A DNA stretch of 46,997 nucleotides from Planctomycetaceae bacterium (GTDB taxonomy: Bacteria > Planctomycetota > Planctomycetia > Pirellulales > Pirellulaceae): positions 1 through 46,997 of the forward strand of contig SXOA01000005.1 of NCBI GenBank assembly GCA_005778405.1. Reading direction: 5' to 3'. Both the position numbers and the translations under genes were made by a program. Position 1 is the first letter of the stretch; every line of letters begins with the position of its first letter. Shown here piece after piece: positions 34,015 through 41,704 of the stretch. Below the pieces are notes generated by a model. The model saw only the letters and a program-made list of their open reading frames with translations. It was not told the DNA's origin and did no database searches.

Positions 34015-34677
34015 ATGAAATCGATCTTGGGAGTCTTGGCGGCGGCTGTGGTCGTGGCCTTTGGGAATTTGGCGTTTGCTGAAGACTCGCCCAATCCCGA
34101 GCAACTTAAGAAGCAGTTGCTGGAAAAATTCGACGCCAACGGCGACGGTAATCTGACGGGACAAGAATTGCTGAATGCCCGCGAAGCCGCCCTGAAACAG
34201 TTCGGCGCTGCCGGGCCGGGTGGAATCAATCTGGAAGAAATCAAGAAGAAGTTCGATCGCGATGGCGACGGCAAGTTGAATCCTCAGGAACAGGCGGCAG
34301 CCATGGCCGCATTTCAAAAAGCACGTGCCTCAGGCGGCGGACCGGCGATTGGCGGGCTTCCCGGCGCTGGCAGCGTTCCAAACGGTGGTGGTTTCGTCGC
34401 TCCCGCGGCGAATGAAGGCGAAGGAGCCAAGCCCCGCGGCCGCGAGGCGATGATCAAGCGGTTCGACAAAAACGGCGACGGCAAACTGAGTGACGACGAA
34501 AAAGCGGAAGCTCAGAAGATCTTGAAAGGAAAAAAGGGTGAAGTTCGGCCTGCGGGCAAACTGACCGAAGCGATGAAAAAGCTGGATACCGATGGCGACG
34601 GCAAGGTCAGCGACGAGGAAAAGGCCGCTGCCAAGAAGGAATTGGCCGAGAAGCGGAAGGGCAAGAAGCCCGAATAA
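34015..34677 (+). CDS. Secreted four-EF-hand protein
   Basis: 220 residues. The signal peptide is MKSILGVLAAAVVVAFGNLAFAED. Four canonical EF-hand loops are visible: DANGDGNLTGQE, DRDGDGKLNPQE, DKNGDGKLSDDE and DTDGDGKVSDEE, arranged as two pairs separated by a Gly/Pro-rich linker near 105-140. All have Asp at loop positions 1, 3 and 5, so Ca2+ binding is expected. The tail is Lys/Glu-rich. Similar small secreted EF-hand proteins are abundant in planctomycetes; the partner is unknown. A strong terminator follows. Confidence 0.88.
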   Translation: MKSILGVLAAAVVVAFGNLAFAEDSPNPEQLKKQLLEKFDANGDGNLTGQELLNAREAALKQFGAAGPGGINLEEIKKKFDRDGDGKLNPQEQAAAMAAFQKARASGGGPAIGGLPGAGSVPNGGGFVAPAANEGEGAKPRGREAMIKRFDKNGDGKLSDDEKAEAQKILKGKKGEVRPAGKLTEAMKKLDTDGDGKVSDEEKAAAKKELAEKRKGKKPE

Positions 34678-34704
34678 TCAGTACAAGAGCAGCCCCCAAG
34701 TGTT

Positions 34705-34757
34705 GCCCGGCAGTGTGTGCGAATTCTGTTCGCCCGCTGCCGGGCATCTTTATTTCT
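34705..34757 (+). terminator. Rho-independent terminator after the EF-hand gene
   Basis: GCCCGGCAG (34705-34713) and CTGCCGGGC (34737-34745) form a perfect 9-bp stem. A nested GCGAA/TTCGC stem lies in the loop, and the T-rich run atctttatttctt follows. Its T-tract overlaps the 3' end of the convergent sulfatase gene, the best intrinsic terminator in the window. Confidence 0.75.
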
Positions 34758-36618
34758 TGTCAACGCCACTCGGCACCAGCTGAATCTGCCGTAAGTCCAT
34801 GACGGCAACGCCCGGCTTTTTGAGTGGTTTCACGGTCACCGTATGACGGCCGGCCTTTTCTAGAGTCAACGAGCCAATAATGCGTGGAACAAAGTTTTGG
34901 AAGCCACCCGTTTCCTGAACGGTGAAAGTGAGCTTCTGTTCTCCAACAGCAACCTCTACCTCGCTACCGCCACTCCCATTTCCGCAGCCGACGAGCATTT
35001 CGACGTCGAACTTGCCTGAGGTAGCGACTTCGAATTCAAAGCTGGCCCAGTCGTCGGGCCGGACCCAATAACCGAGCGTGTTCTTGTGTGCCAGCGGCTC
35101 GAAGCGGAGCATAACGCCGTGGACCTGTGCGGTTCTGGCGTGCATCGTGATGATGCCCTCTTTGCCCTGGGGGTTCGGGTGGTAGTGGGGATTGGCGGAC
35201 ATCACCTGGGCATCGACCGACTTTCGCCAGGCGTCGAGCTTTTCAGCCAGCTCGCGGACCCTGTTCGGTTCTTTGTCCGAAAGGTTGGTTCCTTCCCGGG
35301 GATCGCTTGTCAGATTGAACAACTCGCGGCGGCCGTCTTCGTAGAACTCGATCAGCTTGTAATCGCCGGCGCGAATGGCCCCGCTGGGCTTCGCGGTCTG
35401 GTTCGAATAATGCGGATAGTGCCAGTAGAACGCGTCGCGAGTGACCGGGCCAGTTTGCTTGAGGAGTGGAACGAGAGACAGGCCGTCGTGCGCAGCCTTT
35501 CCTGACTCCACTCCGCACAGTTCCAGAATCGTCGGCAGATAATCGATGCTGCAGACGGGTGTTTCGCTCATTGAGCCCGGCTTGATATTCCCTGGCCAGC
35601 GGACGATCAACGGAACATGAATCCCCCCTTCGTACAGATGTCCCTTGCCGTCGCGGAGCGGCGAATTGATGGTGGACGGCGTGTTGGCCCCTTCTGCCGT
35701 TGCCAGTCCGCCGTTGTCCGAGGTAAACAAAATGATGGTCTTCTCCGCCAGCTTTAGGTCGCTCAGCTTTTGCAGAATCCGGCCGATGCCGTCGTCAGCG
35801 CTCTCCAGCATGGCGGCATAGATGGGGTTGCTCTGCTGGCCGGGCCGGTTCTTGCCCGCTTCGTATTTGGCGATGACGTCTTTCTTGGCTTGCAGGGGGG
35901 TGTGCACGGCGTAATGTGGCAGGTACAGGAAAAACGGGCGATCCTTGCTCTGCTCAATGAACTTTACCGCCTGGTCGCTCAGTAAATCGGTTAAATAGGC
36001 CCCGTCCGGAGCCTCCGCAATCCAATCTTCTTCCAGATCGAAGCCAAAGGGCAATTGCTGTCCCTTTCGGACCGTGAACGGCTTGAAATAGCCAGGAGGA
36101 CTTCCAACCGCGCTGCCGGCCACGTTCACGTCAAAGCCCTGCTCGTGCGGGCCGAATCCCTTGCCTCCGAGATGCCACTTGCCGATGTGGGCGGTCGCGT
36201 AACCGGCTTTCTGAAGATGCTCGGCGAGCGTGACTTCCTCCAGCGGCAACTCCGTACGAAACTTGGGACGCTGGAGCATCTGGCCCGGCATATCATCTCG
36301 CCCCGGCAGCCAATCGGTGAGGTGCAGCCGGGCCGGCCATTTTCCGGTCATGATACTGGCCCGCGTCGGCGAGCAAACCGGGCAAGCGGCATAGGCCTGC
36401 GTGAACCGCATCCCCTCCGCGGCCAGGCGGTCGATGTGCGGCGATTTGTGATAGGTGCTGCCGTAGCAACCCAGGTCCGCCCAGCCAAGATCGTCCATGA
36501 GGATGAGAATGACGTTGGGGCGTGTCGGGGAATCGGCGGCGAACGAATTGGAGGGCTTGGCAAGAACGAAGGCGGCACCGAGCAGAACGAATACGCACCA
36601 AAGCTGCGGCCTGAACAT
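34750..36618 (-). CDS. Secreted formylglycine sulfatase with C-terminal beta-sandwich
   Basis: 622 residues from MFRPQL, with GGAG 8-10 nt upstream. Signal peptide about 1-27. The type I sulfatase core begins RPNVILILMDDLGWADLGCYG (metal-binding D42, D43). The activation site is CSPTRASIMTGK, where C82 of CxPxR is converted to formylglycine by an FGE. Further family motifs: HIGKWHLGGKGFGPHEQGFD and FTSDNGG. A roughly 130-residue C-terminal beta-sandwich (DWASFEFEVATSGKFDVEMLVGCGNGSGG ... VAVMDLRQIQLVP), CBM-like, is unusual compared with short sulfatases and could bind the polysaccharide. Predicted substrate: a sulfate ester on a glycan; the exact one cannot be read. Divergent from the DUF1549 gene. 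Confidence 0.9.
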   Translation of the reverse strand: MFRPQLWCVFVLLGAAFVLAKPSNSFAADSPTRPNVILILMDDLGWADLGCYGSTYHKSPHIDRLAAEGMRFTQAYAACPVCSPTRASIMTGKWPARLHLTDWLPGRDDMPGQMLQRPKFRTELPLEEVTLAEHLQKAGYATAHIGKWHLGGKGFGPHEQGFDVNVAGSAVGSPPGYFKPFTVRKGQQLPFGFDLEEDWIAEAPDGAYLTDLLSDQAVKFIEQSKDRPFFLYLPHYAVHTPLQAKKDVIAKYEAGKNRPGQQSNPIYAAMLESADDGIGRILQKLSDLKLAEKTIILFTSDNGGLATAEGANTPSTINSPLRDGKGHLYEGGIHVPLIVRWPGNIKPGSMSETPVCSIDYLPTILELCGVESGKAAHDGLSLVPLLKQTGPVTRDAFYWHYPHYSNQTAKPSGAIRAGDYKLIEFYEDGRRELFNLTSDPREGTNLSDKEPNRVRELAEKLDAWRKSVDAQVMSANPHYHPNPQGKEGIITMHARTAQVHGVMLRFEPLAHKNTLGYWVRPDDWASFEFEVATSGKFDVEMLVGCGNGSGGSEVEVAVGEQKLTFTVQETGGFQNFVPRIIGSLTLEKAGRHTVTVKPLKKPGVAVMDLRQIQLVPSGVDKK

Positions 36619-36749
36619 AGGGAGGGCTCCAAGATCGGGAAGGGCATTTGACCCCCGCAGTTTCGCCGCTTTGTCGGGTAGTTGCCAGTAGCCGACATCG
36701 CGGCAAGGTAAACTAGGAGGAAGTTTTTCAACCAACGACGACAGACCTT

Positions 36750-39257
36750 ATGACGATGAACCAGATGCTCAAGCCGGTATTTGTTGTCCTTCTGCTGATC
36801 GGTGCAGGAAGCGTTCTTTCCCAGGATGCGGCTCCCAAGCTTCCTCCTCCGGCCGATCGCACAGTGGATTTTCACCGCGATATTGTCCCCATCCTCCGCG
36901 GCAGTTGCCTCAAGTGCCATTCCGGTGAGCAGGCCAAGGGAAGTCTCCGAATGGAAACGCGGGAGCTGCTGCTGAAAGGGGGCGAGAGCAGTGCGGTCGT
37001 CGTGAGCGGGAAGAGCGGCGAGAGCGAGCTGGTGCGGCTGGTCGCGGGGTTGGAGAAGGAGCGGGTGATGCCGGCCCAAGGGCCGCGGCTGAAGGATGAG
37101 CAGATTGGGGTGCTGCGGGCGTGGATTGATCAGGGATTGAAGTGGGACGCAGGGTTTCGGTTCAAGTCCGTACAGCAAATGCCGCTGGAGCCGCGGAAGG
37201 TGGCGCTGCCGGCTCGAGCGGAAGGGCTGCTGTCGGTAAATCCGATTGACTTGTTGCTTGCGGACTACCTTCGACAGCACAAGATGGCATTCAGCGAATT
37301 CGCCAGCGACCGCGTCTTCGTCCGTCGCGTTTACCTGGACCTCGTCGGCAAGTTGCCGCCGCCGGATGCCGTGGACCAATTCGCCGCGATAAAGAGCGAC
37401 CCGCTCAAGCGTCAAAAACTCGTTCGCCAGCTGCTCGGCGACAAAAAGGCCTATGCCGAACACTGGCTGACGTTTTGGAACGATCAGCTTCGCAACGCCT
37501 ATCGCGGCACCGGCTTCATCGACGGTGGCCGCAGGCCAATCACCGATTGGCTCTACAAATCGCTGTACGACAACAAGTCGTACGACCAGTTCGTGCATGA
37601 GCTCATCAGCCCGGTGTCGGGGAGCGAGGGATTCACCGGCGGCATCACCTGGCGCGGCGTGGTAAACGCCAGCCAGCGGCGGGAGATGCAGGCGGCCCAG
37701 AACATCGGCCAGGTATTTCTCGGCACGAATCTCAAGTGTGCCTCCTGCCACGACAGTTTTGTGAACCACTGGAAGCTGACCGATTCCTACGGCCTGGCCG
37801 CGATTTTCGCCGACGGCCCGCTGGAAATGCATCGCTGCGACAAACCGACCGGCGAGATGGCGAAGGTCGCGTTCATCTATCCGCAACTCGGCAGCATCGA
37901 TGCCAACGCCTCGAAGGCGGAGCGAATGAAGCAGCTCGCCGACCTGATGACCGGCCCCAAGAACGGCCGTTTGGCTCGGGTCATCGTCAACCGGCTCTGG
38001 GCTCAGCTTATGGGACAAGGGCTCGTCGAGCCTCTCGATGATCTGGATCAGCCGGCGTGGAACCAAGACTTGCTGGACTGGTTGGCCGTGGACCTCGTCG
38101 AGCACAAGTACGACCTAAAGCACACGCTGGAACTCATCTGCACTTCGGCGGCGTACCAGCGACCGAGCGTCGGTGCACCGAAGCAGGATGAAAGCGAGTT
38201 TGTCTTCCGCGGCCCAATTGTGAAGCGGATGTCGGCGGAGCAGTTCGTCGATGCGGTTTCCGTCTTAACAGGCACTCCGCCAGGACAACCGGCGGTGACT
38301 CTGCCGCCTGTGGAAAAGGGGGCGACAGCGGAAGTGAAACTGGCCGGCAAGTGGATTTGGAACGATGCCAACGCGGCGAAAGCAGCCAGTGGCGGCCGTA
38401 TCTTTTTCCGCAAGAGCTTCGAGCTGACCGAGTTGCCGACGCGGGCGCTGGCCGTGATGACCTGTGACAACGAATTCATGCTCTTTGTGAACGGCCGGAA
38501 GGTGGTCGAGGGAAAGGAATGGTCGTCGCCAACCGCTATCAGTCTCCAGCCCTACTTGCAGAAGGGAATGAACGTCATCGCCGTTGAAGCGATCAATTGG
38601 CCGGACGCCGAAACCAAGAGGGGCCTTGAGAACAAGTCTCCCAATCCGGCTGGGCTGGCGTTCTCGCTGGCCTATCAACTAGAGAAGAGCGGCCCATGGG
38701 GAGCACTGGAGAGTGACGAAACTTGGCTCGCCCACGACAAGTATCTCGTCGGCTGGGGGAAGAACGACTTTGAGCCGCAGCGATGGAATCATGCCAAGGA
38801 GCTTGGCGGCTACGACATCGGCCCGTGGAACATCGCGGCCAAGTTCCAGTCCGCCCTCACCACCGCCAGCAGCACCATCCCTGGGGGCCATGTCCGGGCC
38901 TCGCTCGTCAACGACGACCCGCTGACTCGCGCCCTCGGCCGCCCCAACCGCGAACAAGTCGTCACCCGCCGCGACAGCCTCGCCACCACGCTGCAAGCCC
39001 TCGAGCTCACCAACGGCACCACCCTCGATGCGCTGCTGAAGCGCGGGGCCGAGCGTTTGCTTAAGACGCATGACGAAACTCCCCTTCCTCCCCAACAGCT
39101 TGTTTACATCATTTATTCCACCGCTCTCAGCCGCGAACCGACCGCTGCCGAGCTCACCGCTGCCCGCGAATTGCTCGGCGAAAAACTGACGAAGGAGAGC
39201 GTGGAAGATCTTCTCTGGATTGTGGCGATGCTGCCGGAGTTTCAGTTGGTACACTAA
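36750..39257 (+). CDS. PSCyt1-DUF1549-DUF1553 protein with inserted galactose-binding-like domain
   Basis: 835 residues; signal peptide MTMNQMLKPVFVVLLLIGAGSVLS. An N-terminal planctomycete cytochrome C (PSCyt1) domain with CLKCH at 53-57 and ADRTVDFHRDIVPILRGSC, then DUF1549 with CASCHDS at 330-334, and DUF1553 (FLGTNLKCASCHDSFVNH, RLARVIVNRLWAQLMG, YSTALSREPTAAEL). A roughly 150-residue beta-rich segment at about 534-680 (GKWIWNDANA ... FFRKSFELTELPTRALAVMTCDNEFMLFVNGRKVVEG) resembles galactose-binding-like modules found in glycosidases and is inserted into DUF1553. It has two possible heme sites. It is followed after 50 bp by its DUF1501 partner and is divergent from the sulfatase, suggesting a shared extracellular polysaccharide-related function (inference). 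Confidence 0.9.
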   Translation: MTMNQMLKPVFVVLLLIGAGSVLSQDAAPKLPPPADRTVDFHRDIVPILRGSCLKCHSGEQAKGSLRMETRELLLKGGESSAVVVSGKSGESELVRLVAGLEKERVMPAQGPRLKDEQIGVLRAWIDQGLKWDAGFRFKSVQQMPLEPRKVALPARAEGLLSVNPIDLLLADYLRQHKMAFSEFASDRVFVRRVYLDLVGKLPPPDAVDQFAAIKSDPLKRQKLVRQLLGDKKAYAEHWLTFWNDQLRNAYRGTGFIDGGRRPITDWLYKSLYDNKSYDQFVHELISPVSGSEGFTGGITWRGVVNASQRREMQAAQNIGQVFLGTNLKCASCHDSFVNHWKLTDSYGLAAIFADGPLEMHRCDKPTGEMAKVAFIYPQLGSIDANASKAERMKQLADLMTGPKNGRLARVIVNRLWAQLMGQGLVEPLDDLDQPAWNQDLLDWLAVDLVEHKYDLKHTLELICTSAAYQRPSVGAPKQDESEFVFRGPIVKRMSAEQFVDAVSVLTGTPPGQPAVTLPPVEKGATAEVKLAGKWIWNDANAAKAASGGRIFFRKSFELTELPTRALAVMTCDNEFMLFVNGRKVVEGKEWSSPTAISLQPYLQKGMNVIAVEAINWPDAETKRGLENKSPNPAGLAFSLAYQLEKSGPWGALESDETWLAHDKYLVGWGKNDFEPQRWNHAKELGGYDIGPWNIAAKFQSALTTASSTIPGGHVRASLVNDDPLTRALGRPNREQVVTRRDSLATTLQALELTNGTTLDALLKRGAERLLKTHDETPLPPQQLVYIIYSTALSREPTAAELTAARELLGEKLTKESVEDLLWIVAMLPEFQLVH

Positions 39258-39307
39258 TAATTGGAGTAGGCTTCCACTCTGCCCAGAAAATGCTTCTTGA
39301 AAAGTCC

Positions 39308-40738
39308 ATGAATACCCCCACCTCCCGCCGCTCCTTCCTCCAAACCTCCGCCGCCACTCTCAGCGCCCTCGCTGCCGGCCCGGCAAGGCAAATCCTTGGC
39401 GATGATGCAACCGTTGCATCAGCAGCCAAGCCCAAAGCCACCGCCGACTCCGTCATCGTCCTTTGGATGGGGGGCGGCATGGCCCACACGGAAACCTTCG
39501 ATCCGAAAAAGTACACGCCGTATGAAAAGGGAATGTCGCCCGACAGAGTCCTCAGCACATTCCCCGCCATCGACACCGCGGTCGACAACATCAAAATCTC
39601 GCAGGGGCTCGAAAACGTCGCCAAGGTCATGGACCGGGCCTGCCTCCTTCGCGGCTATACGGCTGGGGACCTCGGCTTCATTCTCCATTCGCGGCATCAA
39701 TACCACTGGCACACTGGCTATGCTCCGCCGCAGACGGTGGCCGCGCCGCACCTTGGCTCGGTGATTGCCCGCACCCTCGGCCCGCGCGACCCGGCCATGC
39801 CCGCCTTCATCGACATCGGCCAGCGGTTCGACCTTGGCGAAGGGGAAGAGCTGAAAGCCTTCCACACCGCCGGCTTTCTCGGCAGCGAGCATGGCCCGTT
39901 CCTCATTCCCTATCCCGACCAGGCCCTCACCTCCGTCCAGCCGCCGGCCGGCATGAGCGTCGAGCGCTTCAAGGCCCGCTACAAAGCCTACAAGCAGCTT
40001 GCCGCGGAAAGCCCCATCGCCAAACTCGGCAGCGACTACCAGCGGGAATCGCTGGAGCGTTCGCTCGAAAACGCCTACCGCCTCCTCTCTTCGCCGGCCG
40101 CGAAAGCCTTCGACCTCTCGCAGGAATCCAAGCAAAAGTTCGACGCCTACAACACGGGCCGCTTCGGCCTCGGCTGTCTGCTCGCCCGCCGGCTCGTCGA
40201 ATCGGGGGCCCGCTTCATCGAGCTCACGACCGAATACATCCCGTTCCTCAACTGGGACACGCACGACAACGGCCACACCCGCCTCGCCGACCTCAAAAAA
40301 CTCATCGACCGCCCCATCGCCCAGCTCGTCCTCGACCTGGAGGAGCGCGGCCTCCTGGACCGCACCCTCATCGTCCTGGCCAGCGAATTCAGCCGCGACA
40401 TGGTGATGGAAGGCCGCCCGGAGCAAGCGGTGCAGGACCAGGTGCAAGTCCCGGCCAAAATCGAGGAGCTGAAATTCTACGGCATGCACCGCCACTTCAC
40501 CGGTGCCGGCTCCGTGCTGATGTTCGGTGGCGGCCTGAAAAAAGGGCACGTCCACGGCGTCACTGCGGACGAGCGCCCCGTCACCACCATCTCTGGCCGC
40601 TTCACCATCGAAGACCTCCACGCCACCATCTACCGCTCCCTCGGCATCAGCCCTTCCCTCGCCTACGAAATCGAATCCCGGCCGTTCTACGTCACGCGGG
40701 ACGGGTTGGGGAAGCCGATCGAGTCGATCTTCGCCTGA
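39308..40738 (+). CDS. DUF1501 domain protein (Tat-exported)
   Basis: 476 residues from MNTPTSRRSFLQ. SRRSFLQTSAATLSALAAG is a clear twin-arginine signal. The DUF1501 body has SVIVLWMGGGMAHTETFDPK, YTAGDLGFILHSRHQYHWHTGY, NWDTHDNGHTRLADLKKL and VLASEFSRDMVMEG ... MHRHFTGAGSVLMFGGGLKKG. It is longer than the first copy (24460) and differs in the C-terminal motif (SEFSRD against GEFGRTP), so the two pairs are not recent duplicates. Paired with the upstream PSCyt1-DUF1549 gene. Confidence 0.9.
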   Translation: MNTPTSRRSFLQTSAATLSALAAGPARQILGDDATVASAAKPKATADSVIVLWMGGGMAHTETFDPKKYTPYEKGMSPDRVLSTFPAIDTAVDNIKISQGLENVAKVMDRACLLRGYTAGDLGFILHSRHQYHWHTGYAPPQTVAAPHLGSVIARTLGPRDPAMPAFIDIGQRFDLGEGEELKAFHTAGFLGSEHGPFLIPYPDQALTSVQPPAGMSVERFKARYKAYKQLAAESPIAKLGSDYQRESLERSLENAYRLLSSPAAKAFDLSQESKQKFDAYNTGRFGLGCLLARRLVESGARFIELTTEYIPFLNWDTHDNGHTRLADLKKLIDRPIAQLVLDLEERGLLDRTLIVLASEFSRDMVMEGRPEQAVQDQVQVPAKIEELKFYGMHRHFTGAGSVLMFGGGLKKGHVHGVTADERPVTTISGRFTIEDLHATIYRSLGISPSLAYEIESRPFYVTRDGLGKPIESIFA

Positions 40739-40743
40739 TTCAT

Positions 40744-40786
40744 CTCCTCTCCCGCTGGGAGAGGCCGGGTGAGGGTCTGCCCCCAC
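40744..40786. repeat. Dispersed GC-rich element, copy A
   Basis: A perfect 8-bp hairpin CCTCTCCC-GCT-GGGAGAGG (40746-40764) is followed by CCGGGTGAGGGTCTGCCCCC. It begins 6 bp after the DUF1501 stop and could act as a terminator. It matches copy B (41192-41232) over at least 22 contiguous bases; a diverged copy C lies at 46966-46997. Probably one of the dispersed intergenic repeats of the genome. Confidence 0.75.
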
Positions 40787-40854
40787 TAACCCGACGCGTC
40801 AGCGAGGGAGGACTAGTCGCAACTCCTATCCGCGCCCTGATTTACATAAAACTT

Positions 40855-41123
40855 TGAATCACTTCCTCCCGTTTTGATTCACATATTCTTCACTCGTTCA
40901 CACAAAAACTTACGCTGATTCACCTCGCCACAAGCCCCGTCGCCGCATGGAGTTGCGCCGATCTCACTCGCCGTAAGTCTCTTAATCAACCCCTGAATCA
41001 GCCCTGTTTTGATTCATGCGCCAGCGACAACTCCTTGCCCCGAAACACCTTGCGCTATGAATCAAGCCGCACTTGTCCCCAGCCATGAATCAGACCAACC
41101 AGCAAAATGACGGCGCGATTCAC
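40855..41123. repeat. TGATTCA/TGAATCA motif cluster
   Basis: Exact TGATTCA at 40875, 40916 and 41010, and its complement TGAATCA at 40855, 40994, 41058 and 41086 (first base given), plus CGATTCAC at 41116. Several have the context TTTTGATTCA(C/T). The spacing is irregular (16-78 bp). The DNA is AT-richer than its surroundings. Confidence 0.75.
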
Positions 41124-41191
41124 AAGAAACACCGGTCCCCATTCGTCCCTTTGACGACCCATTTCTCGACAACCAAATTGCCAAAGATCAT

Positions 41192-41232
41192 CGCCTCGCC
41201 CTCTGGGAGAGGCCGGGTGAGGGTCTTGCCCC
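41192..41232. repeat. Dispersed GC-rich element, copy B
   Basis: Direct repeat of copy A, identical in TGGGAGAGGCCGGGTGAGGG and continuing to TCTTGCCCCC. The left arm is degenerate (CGCCTCGCCCTC), so the hairpin is weaker than in copy A. Copies A and B bracket the TGATTCA cluster. Confidence 0.75.
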
Positions 41233-41345
41233 CAATGGCGCCAGACCGCCACATAATGTACAAAAGGATATACACGCCAGTTGGCACATTCAAGATGCCA
41301 GGCAAAAAATGTCCAAAGTTTTTTTGGGCTGCCAGCGAGGGGGTT

Positions 41346-41460
41346 TTAACCGCAGAGATCGCAGGGAGCGCGGAGGAGGACGGAGAGATTGGGACTTTCA
41401 TATTCCTAATCTCCTACCTCTGCTTCCTTCTCTGCGTCCCTCCGCGTTCTCCGCGGTTAA
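41346..41460. repeat. 115-bp inverted repeat ending in TTAACCGC/GCGGTTAA
   Basis: The left arm (41346-41388) begins TTAACCGCAGAGA and the right arm (41419-41460) ends TCTCCGCGGTTAA. The arms are imperfect complements, purine-rich on one side and pyrimidine-rich on the other, with about 30 bp between them. The type AACCGCAGAGA...CGCGGAG is widespread as a dispersed palindromic element in several phyla; I take this to be one copy. There is no transposase. Confidence 0.65.
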
Positions 41461-41681
41461 CTTTCCTCTGCCGGCCGGCCAAGAACACCTGCAACCCCGC
41501 CACCGTCAACTACGCCAAGAAAAGTAGCCGCGTGTCCCCTCGCGCGCCCCAAGAGTTGACTTTCCATCTGCAAGGACTTTGAGCGGCGAAGGAGCGCCGC
41601 CTCGATTCTTCAACGCATCCCTTGTGCCAACTTGACTTGCCTGGTGAGTCGCTCGGTTCTGCAATTTGAACTCTGATGGCT

Positions 41682-41697
41682 CGCGAGAGGACTCGCG
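41682..41697 (+). promoter_or_regulatory. Hairpin holding the putative Shine-Dalgarno of the DUF2306 gene
   Basis: CGCGAG (41682-41687) and CTCGCG (41692-41697) pair with AGGA as a loop; AGGA is the best Shine-Dalgarno-like word before the ATG at 41705, although its distance (13 nt) is long. It might modulate translation. Confidence 0.3.
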
Positions 41698-41704
41698 GCC
41701 TACT

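Larger units (their letters stand above)
40739..41704. other. 966-bp gene-free repeat island
   Basis: This is the only intergenic stretch above 300 bp. It holds two direct copies of a GC-rich element (A and B), a cluster of TGATTCA/TGAATCA words between them, and a 115-bp inverted repeat, then about 240 bp leading to the DUF2306 gene. Open frames present (for example one at 41073-41582) run through the repeats, lack conserved character and are not called genes. Confidence 0.8.

Noticed and set aside
39419..40786. 455-codon antisense open frame under the DUF1501 gene
   Set aside because: Same reasoning; Gly/Glu/Ala-rich shadow with no motif, running into the dispersed repeat.
40855..41123. 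CRISPR array
   Set aside because: The repeated word is only 7 bp, occurs in both orientations and has irregular spacing; there are no cas genes.
41073..41582. Open frame across the repeat island
   Set aside because: It crosses the TGATTCA cluster's end, copy B and the inverted repeat; its sequence is derived from repeats, with no plausible promoter or domain.
40739..41704. Replication origin
   Set aside because: No DnaA boxes (TTATCCACA-like) or nearby dnaA/dnaN were seen; gene context is not origin-like.
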